DNA of 64,000 nt from Astrocystis sublimbata (taxonomy: Eukaryota; Ascomycota; Sordariomycetes; Xylariales; Xylariaceae), in NCBI GenBank assembly GCA_022453515.1, contig JAJNNY010000018.1, positions 1-64,000 on the forward strand, read 5' to 3'. Positions within the stretch are counted from its first letter, which is position 1. Each line of letters opens with the position of its first letter. The notes below the pieces were generated by a model. That model was not told where the DNA came from. It worked only from the letters and a program-made list of their open reading frames with translations, and did no database searches. The position numbers and the translations under genes are program-made. This document shows, piece after piece, positions 22,731-35,086 of this stretch.

Positions 22731-24971
22731 TAAGTTGGAGGCCTACCTAGTTCAACGATTAGATTCAGGTAGTCCTTTGGTCAGCCCTAGCACCGTGTGC
22801 GGGCCATTCGCATCTATCATCGCTACCAAATTTGTTCTCCAAAGCGGAGTCGTTAGGCTGCATGGGAATATCAGGGATCATACATAAGCCCTACCACTCC
22901 ACCCGTCAGCAACACCAAAGGAATGCCATGCGATGATCACTTCGCAGGTACTTGCCTACACACTCTTCAGCAACGGAATAGCCACAGCTGGACCGAGTTT
23001 CCACGCACGTGCTGGACAACAAAGCAGTGGCAAGATTCCTTTGCGCAAGGACTGCCATGGGGGGCGAAGACACAACGAAGATTCAAAGACGAGGCAATCT
23101 CACGAGTGCTGGCGGGTATGGTCTCGGCAGGATTTGAAACAGACTATCTGCTACGTACAGTAGGTAGGTGCCGTAGGACTTTGTTCTCCAGCTCCAACAT
23201 AGTAGTGGAGGGTCCTGACAGATCCGTTGTTCAGCCTTGCTGGCCGAGCTGGCGCTCCAGAAGCACGGAGCGATTTTGGAGCATGGCGCCTAGCGCCGTC
23301 AGCTCGTCAGCCACGGTGGACACTTGGTGGAATCAGAAGCGACGGAAAGGCCTGACTAAGGTTAGAAGCAAGAGCTGTGAGAGCAAAAAGCTGTGTTGAT
23401 CCACAGGAACGCGAGACTGTCTCTGCGTCAAGCGTCAAGCGTCAAGCGCCAAAGGCTCGACGGTGAAGAGGGGCTAGGATGGAAGCTGTTTCCAAGATGC
23501 ATCAGGAAAATACCAAACAATATCAGTGTCGGTAGAAGATGAGCCATGGAACACGAGCACTGTCAGTGACACTTCGGCGCAATATCGTGCTTCTCTTCGT
23601 GCTTCAAGGATGGCTGGTCCTACCCAAGGTCCAAGGTCTTGGTAGGACTTTTGATGCAGGTGCATACATGTAATAGTTAGGTACCTCTTACTTTACACGT
23701 ACAGTAGAGAATCTTAGGTAAAGTACGGAGTAGGCATGTACCTGCGAGTCCACCTTCCACAGCTTCTCTGTGCCTTCCCAGGACTCCAAACCCACTGCTA
23801 CCCTGGCGGGCCTACAGTAGCAGGCTCGGCAGGTCTGCTGACCTAGGCCTGCGTTCTGCCACCAACTGTGGCACCATTTCGACATACCTAACGGTACTTA
23901 GTACGTACAGTGAATTTCTAGACCACCTGGGCAAGACAGACAGCAGCACTCGCAGACAACGTGGTCTGGAACTATTCCACATGCGACGCCAACACCAACG
24001 CCAACACAACCTTGAACTTCTCTCTCGTTTCGCAACACTTCCGTCTTCAGCCCACAACAGATTGAAAAGGAGCAGTGCAGATCAAACATGCAACTATCGC
24101 CAGCAGCTACCGGTCCCTAGGTAGTTCGCTCACTTGCTCCAAATCGAGCCACATCGCCAACCTCGATATAGACAGGAAAGGAACCAAGAACAAGCGCCGT
24201 GCTACACTGCGCTGCACAGCATCGCCATAAGCTAAGCTACCTACGCACTAGGTAGGCTCGCGAGCTCGGTAGGGACTGAGAAAGGGACTCAAGATAGTAG
24301 TAGTGCGAGAAGAAAGGGACAGGACAGGGGACTGAGGACACTGCTGCCAAGCAACGACCCGAACCAAGCCTCCCGATTCCCCATTCTCTCGACCAGCGCC
24401 CGCCCACCCACCTGGTCCTGCACTTGGCCCTCACACCCCTCGTTTGTACGAGCGAGCCTAATACGACTGGGTGTCTGTCCCCTGGCCCGTCGAACCGACT
24501 GACAAGTTTGAAAGAAGACGACTCTCCTCTCCTCTCCCTCCCAGAGGCCCAGGACCAAGCACAAGCAGCCGGCCAGCCTATCTATGTGGCGGAAGCAACC
24601 TCTCAAGCAGCGTACATAGTACCTGAGCCCGAGCGCCTTATTTTCCCCCAGGCACCGTGGCCAGCAGCAGCAGCCAACAGCAGCCCGCAGGCCCACCCGC
24701 CAGCCCAGCCAGCTCGCCCGGCCCAGCCCGCCTAAGGTGGAGGGAAAGGTTAAGGTTGTCTTCCAAGCCCTTCAGGTCCTCCTCGGGTCCTCAAGTCCTA
24801 CCTAATCTACCTACCTGACCTACCAAACCTACCTAACCTGCCTAGTCAGTCGCTCGACCACTGGCTCTCGCTCCCGTCTCTCCTCTTCTACCTCACTTGT
24901 CCCGCCCCTACTTGCCCGTCGTCTCTTTTCTCCCTCCCTCCTCCTCCCCTCCTCCCACCTTTTCTTCCCTT
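22731..24971. other. intergenic and long leader of the Hsp70-like gene
   Basis: 2.24 kb. The first part has no gene; a small triplicated gcgtcaa unit lies near 23425-23447. The last 600 bp are increasingly pyrimidine-rich (CT tracts, ACCTACCTAAC) and look like the promoter and a long 5' leader of the Hsp70-like gene. An open frame there is Pro/Ala-rich without a domain. Confidence 0.45.
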
Positions 24972-27427
24972 ATGAATTCTTTGAATTCCCGCTTCAAGGG
25001 CTTCGGATTAGGTAAACGGAAATCCACCGCCAGCATCCCCCCTTCAGCAGACCATCCGCCCGCCAACTCCACGGGTACCCCTCCACCGCAGCAGATTCCA
25101 CCGCCTACGAGCCAGCCCGCGAACGGCTCCGCGCCTGCGCCGCCGGCTGTCGCCCTCGCCTCCTCGTCCCAAGCGAGTCTCCCGATAATGAACCATCCCG
25201 GCGCTGGACCTCGTCCTCCTAGCTATACCCAGAACTTCCAGCCCGGCCAACAGCCCCTCGGCCGCACGAGCCCCCTGACCCAGAACCCGACTCGCACCCC
25301 GCCCACCCAGATGGTTGGCGGCCCTCCCCCCATCAACACCGGTGCCCCGGTCTCCGGCTACCCTCCGGCCATGCACATGCAGCCCGGCGGCCAACCTGCC
25401 CCTGGTGGCCCTGGCGGTCCAGGAGGTCCTCCGGGATATCCTCCTGCCGCCTACCCGCAGCCTACTCCTCCCCCGCAGCAGCAGCAGCAGCAGCCGCCCT
25501 CGAACGCCATGGGCGCATACGGACGGCCAGCCGCCGAAGTCGAAGGCAACAGCCGGAGCAAGGCGCAGCTTATCGTTGGCATTGATTTCGTATGTCACTG
25601 CGCGACTCCGTGGCCTTCGCGTATAGCTTGACTGACTGTGTCTAGGGTACTACCTTCTCCGGTGTCGCATTTGCCTTCGCGACGAACAACGAGGCCAAGG
25701 AAGACATTATCACAGAATGGCCGGGCGCTGGGTCTTACACCAAGCAAAAGGTAGGAACCGACAAATCTATTGAGATGGGTTGCCGTGACTAACGTAGCCC
25801 AGATTCCAACAGTCCTCTACTACGACCAGTACCAGAAGGTCGTGGGTTGGGGCCCGGATATTGCCGATGCTTTGGCGCCAACCGGTTATCCCAAGCTCGG
25901 GGTGCAAAAGGTCGAGTGGTTTAAACTCCAGTTGATGTTGTCAGGAAACACATACATTGACCCCATCAACCTGCCACCACTGCCACCAGGAAAGTCGGAG
26001 ATCGATGTCGCTGCCGACTATTTGTTCAAGTTGCGACAGGCCATGAGGGCAGCTCTCCAAAAGACGCTTGGCGAGGTCTTCAACAGAGAGGAGCGCAACA
26101 TTCGCTACTACTTGACAGTGCCTGCCATCTGGAACGATGCTGGAAAGGCTGCCACGAGGGCAGCTGCCATACAAGCTGGATTCCTCCGCGACGAGAACGA
26201 CAACCGCCTTACGCTGGTCAGCGAGCCTGAAGCTGCATCCCTCTTTTGCGCCAAGACTGGTCTTCTGAACCTCAAGGTCCACGATGCAATTCTCATTGTC
26301 GATTGTGGTGGCGGTACCGTGGATTTGATCGCCTACGAGGTCGAGGACGAGAACCCATTCACCGTGGCTGAGTGCACGGCAGGTTCCGGTGATTCGTGTG
26401 GTTCAACCGCGCTCAACAGAAATTTCAGTAATATCCTCCGGACTAAGATCCGCAAAATGAAGCTACCGGACGGGTCCAAGACTGCCGGCCGTGTCTATGC
26501 CAAGTGCATTATGGACTTCGAAAACCGGATCAAGGCGGATTTCCGAAATAACGGACAAAAGTGGGCGGTCGACGTGGGTATCGAGGCTGAGTACCCAGAA
26601 GCCGGCATCGAAGAAGGCTATATGACGTTCACGAACGAGGAGATTCTACAGTGCTTCGAGCCCGTTGTCAACCGAATCCTGGAGCTTGTGAGAAACCAGA
26701 TCATCGCGATTCAGGCTCAAAACCGAACGTTGCAGAACATCCTGGTAGTAGGAGGCTTTGGCGCTTCCGAGTATCTGTTCCAGCAGATCAAGCTCCACGT
26801 CCCTCCTCAATTCCAGTCCAAGGTTGTACGTCCTATGGACTCGGTGGCTGCCATTGTCAAGGGTGCCGTCACTGCCGGTATCACCGAGAGGGTGATCACG
26901 CATCGTGTTGCTCGTCGGCACTATCTCATGGCCACCCTCCAGCCGTTCAAGGAGGGCTACCACCCCGAGGCGTACCGAGTGCCTTCCCTCGACGGTAAAG
27001 ACCGATGCAAGTTCACGAGACAGATTTTTGTGCAAAAGGGACAGAAGGTGAAGATCGGCGAACCTGTCAAAGTGTCCTTCTTCCGACAAGTTGCACCAGG
27101 CGCTACTCTGATGTACGAAGACATCCTTTACGCTTGCGACGATGATGTGTGCCCCGAATATACCAAGGATCCACGTATGTACCAACTCAAATTCCGCACA
27201 TTGACGAGTGTACTAACAGCGCTATAGGTATAAAGGAGGTTGTCACGCTGACATCTGACTTGTCACGAAAGAACTTGGAGAAGGATTTTGAGCGGATGGA
27301 TACCCCCCAGGGCACATTCTATCGAGTATACTTTGATATCTACCTGACGCTAGACGGATCTGAGTTCAGCGCGGAGCTGGTGTGCCAAGGAGAAGTGATG
27401 GGCCGCTGCCGGTCCCGTTTCAGATGA
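24972..27427 (+). CDS. HSPA12-like Hsp70-family ATPase
   Basis: Four exons, 24972..25589, 25646..25750, 25803..27174, 27228..27427; 764 residues. The first 190 residues are a disordered Pro/Gly/Gln-rich tail. The actin-like ATPase follows: IVGIDFGTTFSGVAFAF (phosphate 1, split by intron 1), ILIVDCGGGTVDLIAYEV (phosphate 2) and ILVVGGFGASEYLFQQIK (adenosine). The insertion pattern and the lack of a normal Hsp70 substrate-binding domain resemble the HSPA12 subfamily, which is expanded in filamentous fungi and poorly characterised. All introns have GTATGT/GTAGGA donors and CTAAC or CTGAC branches, and the phases join cleanly (the last join gives PRIKEVVTLTS). Likely a cytosolic chaperone-like ATPase; clients unknown. 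Confidence 0.92.
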
Positions 27428-29389
27428 AAAGGCACGGGGCTGGGAGAATTGCATAGCGGAATGGACGGTTCTGATTTCTTTTTGACATAAATTTTTCATG
27501 TTACCTCACCGATACCTCCACGCAGCACAAATGATGCATATGAGTGCATACCTAGGTAGAAGGGCTTTGCCTATATATCGCACTTAAAAGATACCACCAA
27601 AGGGGAAGAGTGTTTTCTTGCGTTGCAGATAGACCTGCGCGATTCGTCGAATGTGGACGAGTGGGTGATGTTAATCAAGAGAGAACTGGGTTTGAAAACA
27701 CCACTTGTCATGGGGGGGAGTCATCAAACAATCCAGACAATCAATCCTTTAGTCATTCGCGAAATACAAATTACCGTACCAAACCATGGCCTGCCCAGTA
27801 AACTGTTAGGCATTACTTTGCTCCTTCCAACGGGAAATAACGATTATTCGATAGCAAATTAGCGTTACTCAAGCATTTATTAAGCTTTCAAGTAAAATCA
27901 AACTGTTGATTCATAGTTGAATTTCTAAAATCCAAGTAGTGCTTAATACTTTACTGGACACGCCTTGATTTCGTGCGGTATCGCATTCGCGAAATTGCTA
28001 GGGCGCAGACAACCAATATTTAGTTGGATTAGGTGCCGCTATGTGATGTCGATCTAAGAGACCTACCTAGAAACCAGGTACCTACTCGATCATCCCACAA
28101 TTTCTTAGGAGAAAGTACACACACAACGAGTACGAGAAGGCGAGTAGATGCCCCTCTTGCAGGGTCCAATGACTGATCGGCAAACTATAAGGGTCCTCCA
28201 GGACTTAATGATGGTCGCCGTTAGATCTGTTCCTAGGTAGTAGCGCAAGATAAGTTACCGTCCCTGACATGCATACATACATGTACTTATACCTGCATGC
28301 AAGTAAGGGACGCACAATGATGTTACCTTATCTCAAGCTTGTTGATCATTACAAGCATGGGATGATTTATCAATAGGTGCATCCAACCCATTGTGGGCAG
28401 GATTAGGTAGTATGTTTGCGACAGTATCATTCACATATGAAAGGTACGTCTGTTGTCATGGCTGATTCAGGAACGACCTACAGCCAAGCCCAAGCCCCTA
28501 CGTCATCGCCTTCGTTGCGAAGCGCCCTCCATCGGCGGCAGCAACGCCAACAACGCCGGCGGCAGACGGGCAGACGAGCAGGGGCCATAGGCAGTCACGT
28601 TCCAAGCAACGCAACGCGCCGTTGTTCTTTATATACTTTGGCGTGTTGATCCCACCTGGTTTCGACTTAGCATTGGTCGAAGCCTCTCTTCCATGATGGC
28701 TCTAATCCAATCAAGGTCTAATCAATCTATCACCGACATGTCTCTTCATTGATATTCGGCTTCCTCCTCTTCTGACCCTACGTAATCGGCCTCTTTGTTT
28801 ACATAGTATCTATCTATAAGAGACGTATCGGTCTGAAGCTCCCTTTCCGACTGCTACCTTGCTTTGCTGTCCATCCTTACTTTCACGACCTCTTGTATAG
28901 ACTTGACCTACCGTACACATTTGACCTACATTCTGAAGCATATCCTGTACGTGTGTTCTCCTTGTCCAACCATCCGGTCACCTCTGAACGCGACATTTGC
29001 TCCGACTCGAATCTAGATTTTGGTTAGAATTAGCTGGGCCGCTGACTGCTTTAGGCTCTTTAATATTTCTTTGGAATCTCCATTTGGCCGCCGCGATTCA
29101 ACCATTGGTTTTCTACTGGACGAGCTTCCCGAATTACTTGCCTCGAGAACATCGCTTAGAGGGGCATTGGTGCTTGGAAGATACCATCCCGATTTCCAAA
29201 CAGATAATGAGAAGGCCAGCCACAACACGCCAACTCCGACTTCAATCGTACTTCCGTTAAATATTGTGTCCGACGAGGCACTCACCAGCCTGTTTCTGTG
29301 GGGGTTAGGGCAGAAAACGACCAAGCATCAAAGACATCTGCGGCAGTATGCGATCACGTTTCTGGGCTCGTGACGGCGAGAGAGATCCG
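27428..29389. other. intergenic
   Basis: 1.96 kb between the Hsp70-like gene and the thaumatin-like gene. No gene is supported. An in-frame ATG at 29348 could extend the next gene by 14 polar residues, but this would precede the signal peptide. Confidence 0.5.
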
Positions 29390-30655
29390 ATGTGGTCAGC
29401 AAACTTCCTGACTGCGGCCCTCATACTATCATCTCAGCTCCCAGGAGCAGCGGCTGTTGTGTACCCGAGCAACCATGAGCTGTTCAAATTCGACTATCTT
29501 TCGCCAAGTAGAGCTGCCAAAGGCGTTACCAGGCCGCTCACCAAACGCGATAGATCGATCCCACTTATCATAACCAACAGCTGTCCCAATGCCCTGTGGC
29601 CTGGGATTGCAACCCAGGCGGGTGATGCTCCGGAATCCCATGGATTCCAACTCGCCCCAGGGAAAACCAGAAACTTGACTGTTGGCCCAACCTGGGCTGG
29701 GAGAGTATGGGGCCGCACGAACTGCACTGTTGGTGGCGATACGGCGACCTGCCAGACTGGAGATTGCATGGGGAAACTAGATTGCGTATATGGTGTAAGT
29801 GATTCAAGTGCCTTGTGTGTTGAGCCTTTCTTTTGCCTCGAAACTCATATACCATAGGGCGCCGCGCCAGCCACTCTCGCCGAGTTCAATCTCGCTGGTG
29901 GCATGAACGGCGACCAGACGTTTTACGACATATCCTTGGTCGATGGATATAACCTGCCATTAGGCATCGTTTACCACCCAGCAGAAAACACGACATTCAT
30001 CCCGCCGAATCTCGTCAACCCGACCTGCATCGCCACTGCCGGATTCCTGGCCATGCCGAGCCGGACCGGGCTCACCTACACCAACGTCACGTATCCGATG
30101 CCGTACGAGCCGCGCCTGACCAACCGCGAACTAACCGACTGGTGTCCCTGGGACTTGCAGGCGTTCCCGCCCTATAAGCCAGGCGACGGGATCTACCCAT
30201 ACCCAGACGACGACATCCAACGGCCCATCTTCGACCCGTGTCTGAGCGCCTGCACCTCCAGCCACAAACCCAGCGATTGCTGTACCGGCAAATACAGCGA
30301 CCCGGACGTCTGCGAGCCGAGTCTGTACTCGACGTACGCCAAGACAGTGTGCCCCGACGCCTACAGCTACGCCTTCGACGACAAGCACTCGACCTTCATC
30401 GTCCCTATGGGGGGCGGCTGGGAGGTCGTCTTCTGCCCCGAGGGCAGGAGCACGAATATCCTGGCGACATTCTCGGATGAGCTGGGCCATATCGCCGCCG
30501 GGGACGTGACGGAGCAGATCCTGCTCAACGCTATGAATGTGAGCTTTATTGAATCGAAGCAGAGCGCGGCGCCGAGTATCTCTGCCTCTGCGCCGGAGTG
30601 GGCTTTTGTTGTGGTATTTGTGCTTGTGGCGCAGGTATTAGCCTTGGTGAACTGA
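29390..30655 (+). CDS. secreted thaumatin-like protein with GPI-type tail
   Basis: Two exons, 29390..29794 and 29858..30655, about 400 residues; intron GTAAGT...TAG of 63 nt. Signal peptide MWSANFLTAALILSSQLPGAAA, then a thaumatin fold: IPLIITNSCPNALWPGIATQAG, GFQLAPGKTRNLTVGPTWAGRVWGRTNC, TGDCMGKLDC, GAAPATLAEFNL, DISLVDGYNLPL. The Cys-rich second half (SDCCTGKY, CPDAYSYAFDD) is as in thaumatin-like/PR-5 proteins. The C-terminus is Ser/Ala-rich and ends in a hydrophobic segment (WAFVVVFVLVAQVLALVN), fitting GPI anchoring at the cell surface. The start at 29390 is preferred over 29348 because it places the signal peptide at the N-terminus. Fungal members may bind or cleave beta-glucans; activity here is not shown. 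Confidence 0.9.
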
Positions 30656-31470
30656 ATAGGTGACGGTACGAGAAATGAAGACTACGATGAAAGTTACGAA
30701 TGGATGAACTTATTGGCGTTGTAGAGGCAGAGGGTTGTTGGTCATATTGTATACCCAACTATCGTATTCGGCGAGCCGCGTGTAGACTGCGATTGGATCG
30801 AGTTCCCTTTTCCCCCTTATTCCTCTCACCAACTGTCTCGACGAGGATGCTTCCAATGCTGGGGAGCCCTGCTCTAACAGAGTCGCTTTCGAAAATTACC
30901 TAGAGTTCCATACCCTATAAGCATATTTTGAATAGAAACACTATACATCTCATGGCTCATTGATAGTAACTTTCACTTTCTTATTCATTAGAGTCCCAGC
31001 AAAGATAAGAATCCGAACTAGGTTTTTCTTTTCTTTTTTCAAATACTTATGCCCTCGTTTATAACTTGGGGGTTTCTTGTCGCAACTCTCCTGGCGGAAT
31101 TCTAGTACTCAATCGTGTTAGAAATTTGCTTCAATTGTTCACAAGATACCTGAAACGCTTTTGTGTGCTATTGCCCTGGAGAAGGAACATGACTAACTGA
31201 TATGGCATACTATATAATCCTTACGATGGATAAAATATTTCATTCGATCATAGTTCTATGCGTTGCTAACGAATCAAAAAAACGCACTTTACGCCCATCT
31301 CCCGCGCCTCAACATGATGAGACTCGGAATCGAAGCCATCCAGATGCCACATACCCAAGTCTGTAAATGAATTCGGTACAAATGATGCTTTATGGCTAAG
31401 TAAATGCAATAACCGCCCTTGGATTCGGATTTTCTTGTTATTGTTGTTATTCATCTTCCTCTTCTTCTCA
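30656..31470. other. convergent intergenic
   Basis: 815 bp between the 3' ends of the thaumatin-like and Yar1-like genes. AT-rich, no gene or repeat recognised. Confidence 0.5.
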
Positions 31471-32307
31471 TCACCGGCTGCTCTTCGCTTTCCGCCTCCG
31501 TTCCCACTCGGCTCGCTCCTCCTCATCGCTTCCGGAGAACTCGGCATCGTCGTCGCTTTCGTCGTCGTCAGCAGGGACATCCAGCTGCGCGCTCGCCGCA
31601 TTGTTCTTTGACGTGGCGGCGTTGTTGTCGGCAGCGACGAAATCGCCGGCGTTGAGAGCCGCGTACTCGTGCTTCTGTATCAGCTCGCGCAGGCCCGTGT
31701 TCCGCGGGTCGACGAGCTGGTAGGGCGTCAGGCGCGACTTGTTCTTGACGCGGGTGCTGGAGCCGGCCTCGAGCATCATCTCGACCAGGGCGTTGCCGAA
31801 CTCGCGCTGCGCGGGCGGCTCGTTGTTGATCCACCGGATGGCGCTGTGCAGCGGCGTGTCGCCCTCGGCGCGGTTTATGGGGTCGCATTCGAATTCGTGC
31901 TGGTCGAGGAGCATGTCGATGATCTCGTCTGTGCGGAAGGGAAAAGAGACAGGGGTTAGAGAGAGTTTGGAGTTGGGTCGTCTCGGGTTTGTGAAGCAGA
32001 AGTTCGTTGCTTCTCTTGCGCGAGGGAGTGGGAATAGGGGAGGGGTCGTGGGCCAGGTAACGTACAGTTTCCTTGCAAGGCGGCTTCATGGTACAGGTGG
32101 TTTCCCATGACGCTAGTGGTGTTGTTCAGGAGACGGGATACCTCGTCGTCGCTCTTGCAGTTCTGAATGATCTCGGTCAACAGGTCGACGTTGTTTCGCC
32201 GGCATGCCTCGACAAGCTGCTCCCCCACAGACGCTCCCTGGCGAGTGTCAGTAAGTCCCAGGTCCGGCGGTTACTCTGGTGTTGTGTACCTCAAAGGCGT
32301 CCGCCAT
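31471..32307 (-). CDS. Yar1-like ankyrin-repeat protein
   Basis: Three exons, complement(32290..32307, 32066..32237, 31471..31928), 215 residues. The first exon encodes only MADAFE. Ankyrin repeats: VGEQLVEACRRNNVDLLTEIIQNC, MGNHLYHEAALQGNYEIIDMLLDQ, RAEGDTPLHSAIRWINN...LVEMMLEAGSSTRVKNKSRLTPYQLVDP. The C-terminal third is acidic (DDDESDDDAEFSGSDEEE) and ends in basic residues. Length, repeat number and acidic tail fit Yar1, which in yeast chaperones ribosomal protein S3 during nuclear import and 40S assembly. The second splice join (NYEIIDMLL) is phase-correct with a GTACGT donor. The gene is divergent from RPC11. Orthology is likely but other small ankyrin proteins are possible. Confidence 0.8.
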
Positions 32308-33011
32308 GGTCGGATATGTATCGTGTGAGAATGGTAGATGGAAGGTTTTGTACACGTGGGACACGGGGTGGCGGGATCGGGGGATATCAAGAGCCGCCGA
32401 GGCCAGCTTCGAGGCAACCGAAAGTGGATTTGGGAATGTGAGCCGTACGTATCGAGAGGGATTGTGTTGGGGGCCTGCCAGTCGTTTTTGTTTCTATTAT
32501 TTGTTGTTTTGGGCAAGCTCAATGGTTACGAGGGGCTTGAAGGAGGAGGCGGGTGACATAACGCCCAGGCACCCAGCGGCCAGGCCCGCCAGACCAAGGA
32601 ACCCCTCCATCGATACCTACGAGTACTCATAGCACACGTAGGTACTCGTACTACGTGCCCTGTGCCTGGCCCCTGGATCACTGTGCCTGGCACCCACCGT
32701 GACCCCCACCGCGGGGTTCGCTCGAGCCACCGAAGCCAATCCGAATTCACTGGGGCTGAAGGTTAGGTAAGTACGTACCTAGGTACCTTCAAACGGCGGC
32801 GCATGTCGGGCCCCACCACGCTTAATTCTTGCATTCAATCGTGTCTTCGAAATCATTGGGCTCAGAACCACGGACGTTGACTCACGCCTGGAGGATAACT
32901 TCACTTGTGTAAGACGAAAAACGAGATCGATCATGTTATAGCATAATCCACACACTGAAATTCGAGCATGCCACCGAATCTTATGAAGTAATCACAAATT
33001 CTAATACCACA
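32308..33011. promoter_or_regulatory. divergent intergenic promoter region
   Basis: 704 bp between the Yar1-like (-) and RPC11 (+) starts. It contains the nested motif gtacgtacctaggtacc at about 32771-32787. Confidence 0.45.
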
Positions 33012-33480
33012 ATGCTGCTATGTAGGGCCCTGATTTCGCCCGCCTTTGGGTAGGGATGCGAGCGAACACTGAGCTGATACGCGAGCAGTCTGTCCGCAAT
33101 GCAGTAACATCCTGACCGTCGCACCCTCGCCTGAGAACGGTCGCAACCGGCTCGAGTGCCGCACGTGTCCCTACCAGCACGCCATCGAGGAGCCCATGTA
33201 CTCGCGCCGTTACTTCAAGAAGAAGGAGCGCGAAGACGTCTTCGGCGGCGCCGAGGCCTGGGACAACGCCGACAAGACAGCCATCCAATGCCCTACAGGC
33301 TCTTGCGAAGGCAACGAGGCCGCCTTCTACCAAGTCCAGATCCGCAGTGCCGATGAACCTATGACCAGCTTCTACAAGGTAAGCAAGGGCAGCCCCCCAG
33401 CAGATCGCCTCATCGTGTGCCCTCTGGTGCTGACCGAGTCGCAGTGCATGGCGTGCGGGCACCGCTGGAGAGAAAACTAG
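33012..33480 (+). CDS. rpc11: RNA polymerase III subunit RPC11 (TFIIS-like)
   Basis: Three exons, 33012..33021 (10 nt), 33089..33378 and 33445..33480; 111 residues. RPC11 gives Pol III its RNA-cleavage activity and is needed for termination and re-initiation. The ten-nucleotide first exon encodes MLL plus one base and joins to CPQCSNILTV, completing the N-terminal Zn ribbon (C-P-x-C...C-R-T-C). The C-terminal TFIIS-like ribbon contains CPTGSCEGNEAAFYQVQIRSADEPMTSFYKCMACGHRWREN with the acidic hairpin (R-S-A-D-E-P) that stimulates cleavage. The second intron is 66 nt with no stop, so an unspliced reading remains open, but removal restores YKCMACGHRW. Complete, normal length. Confidence 0.95.
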
Positions 33481-33957
33481 GCTCAGTCTTCTTTTTATCG
33501 ACGAGGATGCGCTTCGCATGAGGGGGATAACGACGGAGTTATTGGCGTTTGTGTTTCGCATAGAGGAACGGGGAGGAAACTATAAGCAACATTGCAATGC
33601 TCGACGGTATGGCACTTTTACCACAGCGACCAGTTCATATTTAGACCCTTTCCCAGTAGCAGCGATGAATATACCCTTGTTCGCCTCCTCGCTACTTCAA
33701 CCGGCTGGCTGCTCAAGGGCACGTTCCAATCGCATCTTTTGAGCGATCCGCCGCTGTGTGACGACGTGAATGTGCCTGGCTGTTTATCGTATCTCCTGTG
33801 TAAGATGGAGTGTTTGCTGATGACCAACGTCATCCCGAGATTGCAGAAGCAAAGGCAACAGATATAGCCTCACCCGTGAGGTTTTCTTCGTCTTCGCCTT
33901 TGTCACGATTTTGTGTTTGCGAGATTCAGTGCGTAGCCATGCGGACTAGAGCGTATC
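33481..33957. other. convergent intergenic
   Basis: 477 bp between the 3' ends of RPC11 and MED31; probably UTRs only. Confidence 0.5.
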
Positions 33958-34423
33958 TCATTCGTCCCTATGCCATTCCACCGAGGCCTTGATGCCCTCG
34001 GCAGCCAGGGCCTGGACGATGTCGGGACTTAAGATCTCTTGGCGGAAACGTTCCTCCTGAAGAAGTTCAAGATGCTTAAGCGTCGGGCCAGGGTAATTCA
34101 GGTATTTGATGTAGGGCGGCTGGCCCCAATACCGGAGGTATGCTAGATACGCGACGAATGCCGGATCGTTCAATAGTTTCTGAGACGCGAGATGATTCAG
34201 GTAGAACGGGTTGGCGAGAGACTGCACGAACTGAGCCTGCCTGTCAGCATGAATGTGTCATGTCTAGCCACATACTGGCCGAGAAGCCAGGAAGGACGGC
34301 CATAGATATCCTCATGGAATCACATACCTCGAGTTCTATCTCGAAGCGAGAGTAGCCACCGTATTTGGGTTCCTGGTCTGCCGAAGGGGGTTCCAGCGTC
34401 GTTGGCGCGTCGGTAGAAGCCAT
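33958..34423 (-). CDS. med31: Mediator complex subunit 31 (Soh1)
   Basis: Two exons, complement(34328..34423, 33958..34230), 122 residues, 97-nt intron (GTATGT...CAG). MED31 is a small, highly conserved subunit of the Mediator middle module that links activators to RNA polymerase II. The core is unmistakable: RFEIELEFVQSLANPFYLNHLA, DPAFVAYLAYLRYWGQPPYIKYLNYPGPTLKHLELLQEERFRQEI. The join E|FVQSL falls inside the conserved helix and is phase 0. Complete. Confidence 0.96.
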
Positions 34424-35086
34424 GACGCGTGGGTTTATCTTGTTTATAGATGACTCGGACGATCAGGCATACGATGGTTCATTACTGCCTCACAGCTACT
34501 GAGCACCAGATCAGTACTCTTCGGGTACAGGTAGCCTTTGTGAGGAGATGGATTCGAGATATTTCACTGAGCAGAGTAACTCGTAATTCCATGTGAGATG
34601 AACAAGTGGGGCCAATTGCCCAGTGCGCCACGGGAAGTACAAAGTACCTTGTGGCCCTACGGAGGCGCCTCAGACACCTAAACTGAGGCACCTAAATGGG
34701 CACCTAGCACAGCCTGTAAATCATGCCCCGTCCTGCTAGACAGACTGTCGAGACTGTCCAGCAGCTCTTGATTCATCTCCATCATGGAGTCAAACTAGGA
34801 CTGCTTGTCCGGACTCTGACCAGGTCTTCAGTATGCAGTTCATACGAGGCATATTCATTCATTGCGTCTTACTGTCTGGCGTCGTCAATACTCTTAAAGA
34901 GTGAGAGTGAAATATTCGATTACCTTAACCTTGAAGCTATCTCGCAATCATGGAAACCAAAATAATGAGCATACATCCCAAGGTATCATACATGCATTCG
35001 CTTTCTTTTCCCTCACACTCTCTCCCTTTTCAGTTCCCCTCTGCCTAAACATAAAATAGATTTACTAGCAAGACAGTACGAGACCC
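34424..35086. other. intergenic
   Basis: 663 bp with no recognisable gene; promoter side of MED31 and 3' side of the CFEM gene. Confidence 0.5.

Noticed and set aside
22923..23399. 158-codon plus-strand open frame in the gene-poor region
   Set aside because: Trp/Arg/Ser-rich low-likelihood sequence, no domain, no splice or promoter support.
24424..24735. Pro/Ala-rich open frame upstream of the Hsp70-like gene
   Set aside because: No domain, starts at a non-ATG codon, and lies in the pyrimidine-rich leader; treated as untranslated.
29348..29389. Upstream in-frame ATG extending the thaumatin-like protein by 14 residues
   Set aside because: It would put charged residues (RSRFWARDGERDP) before the signal peptide.
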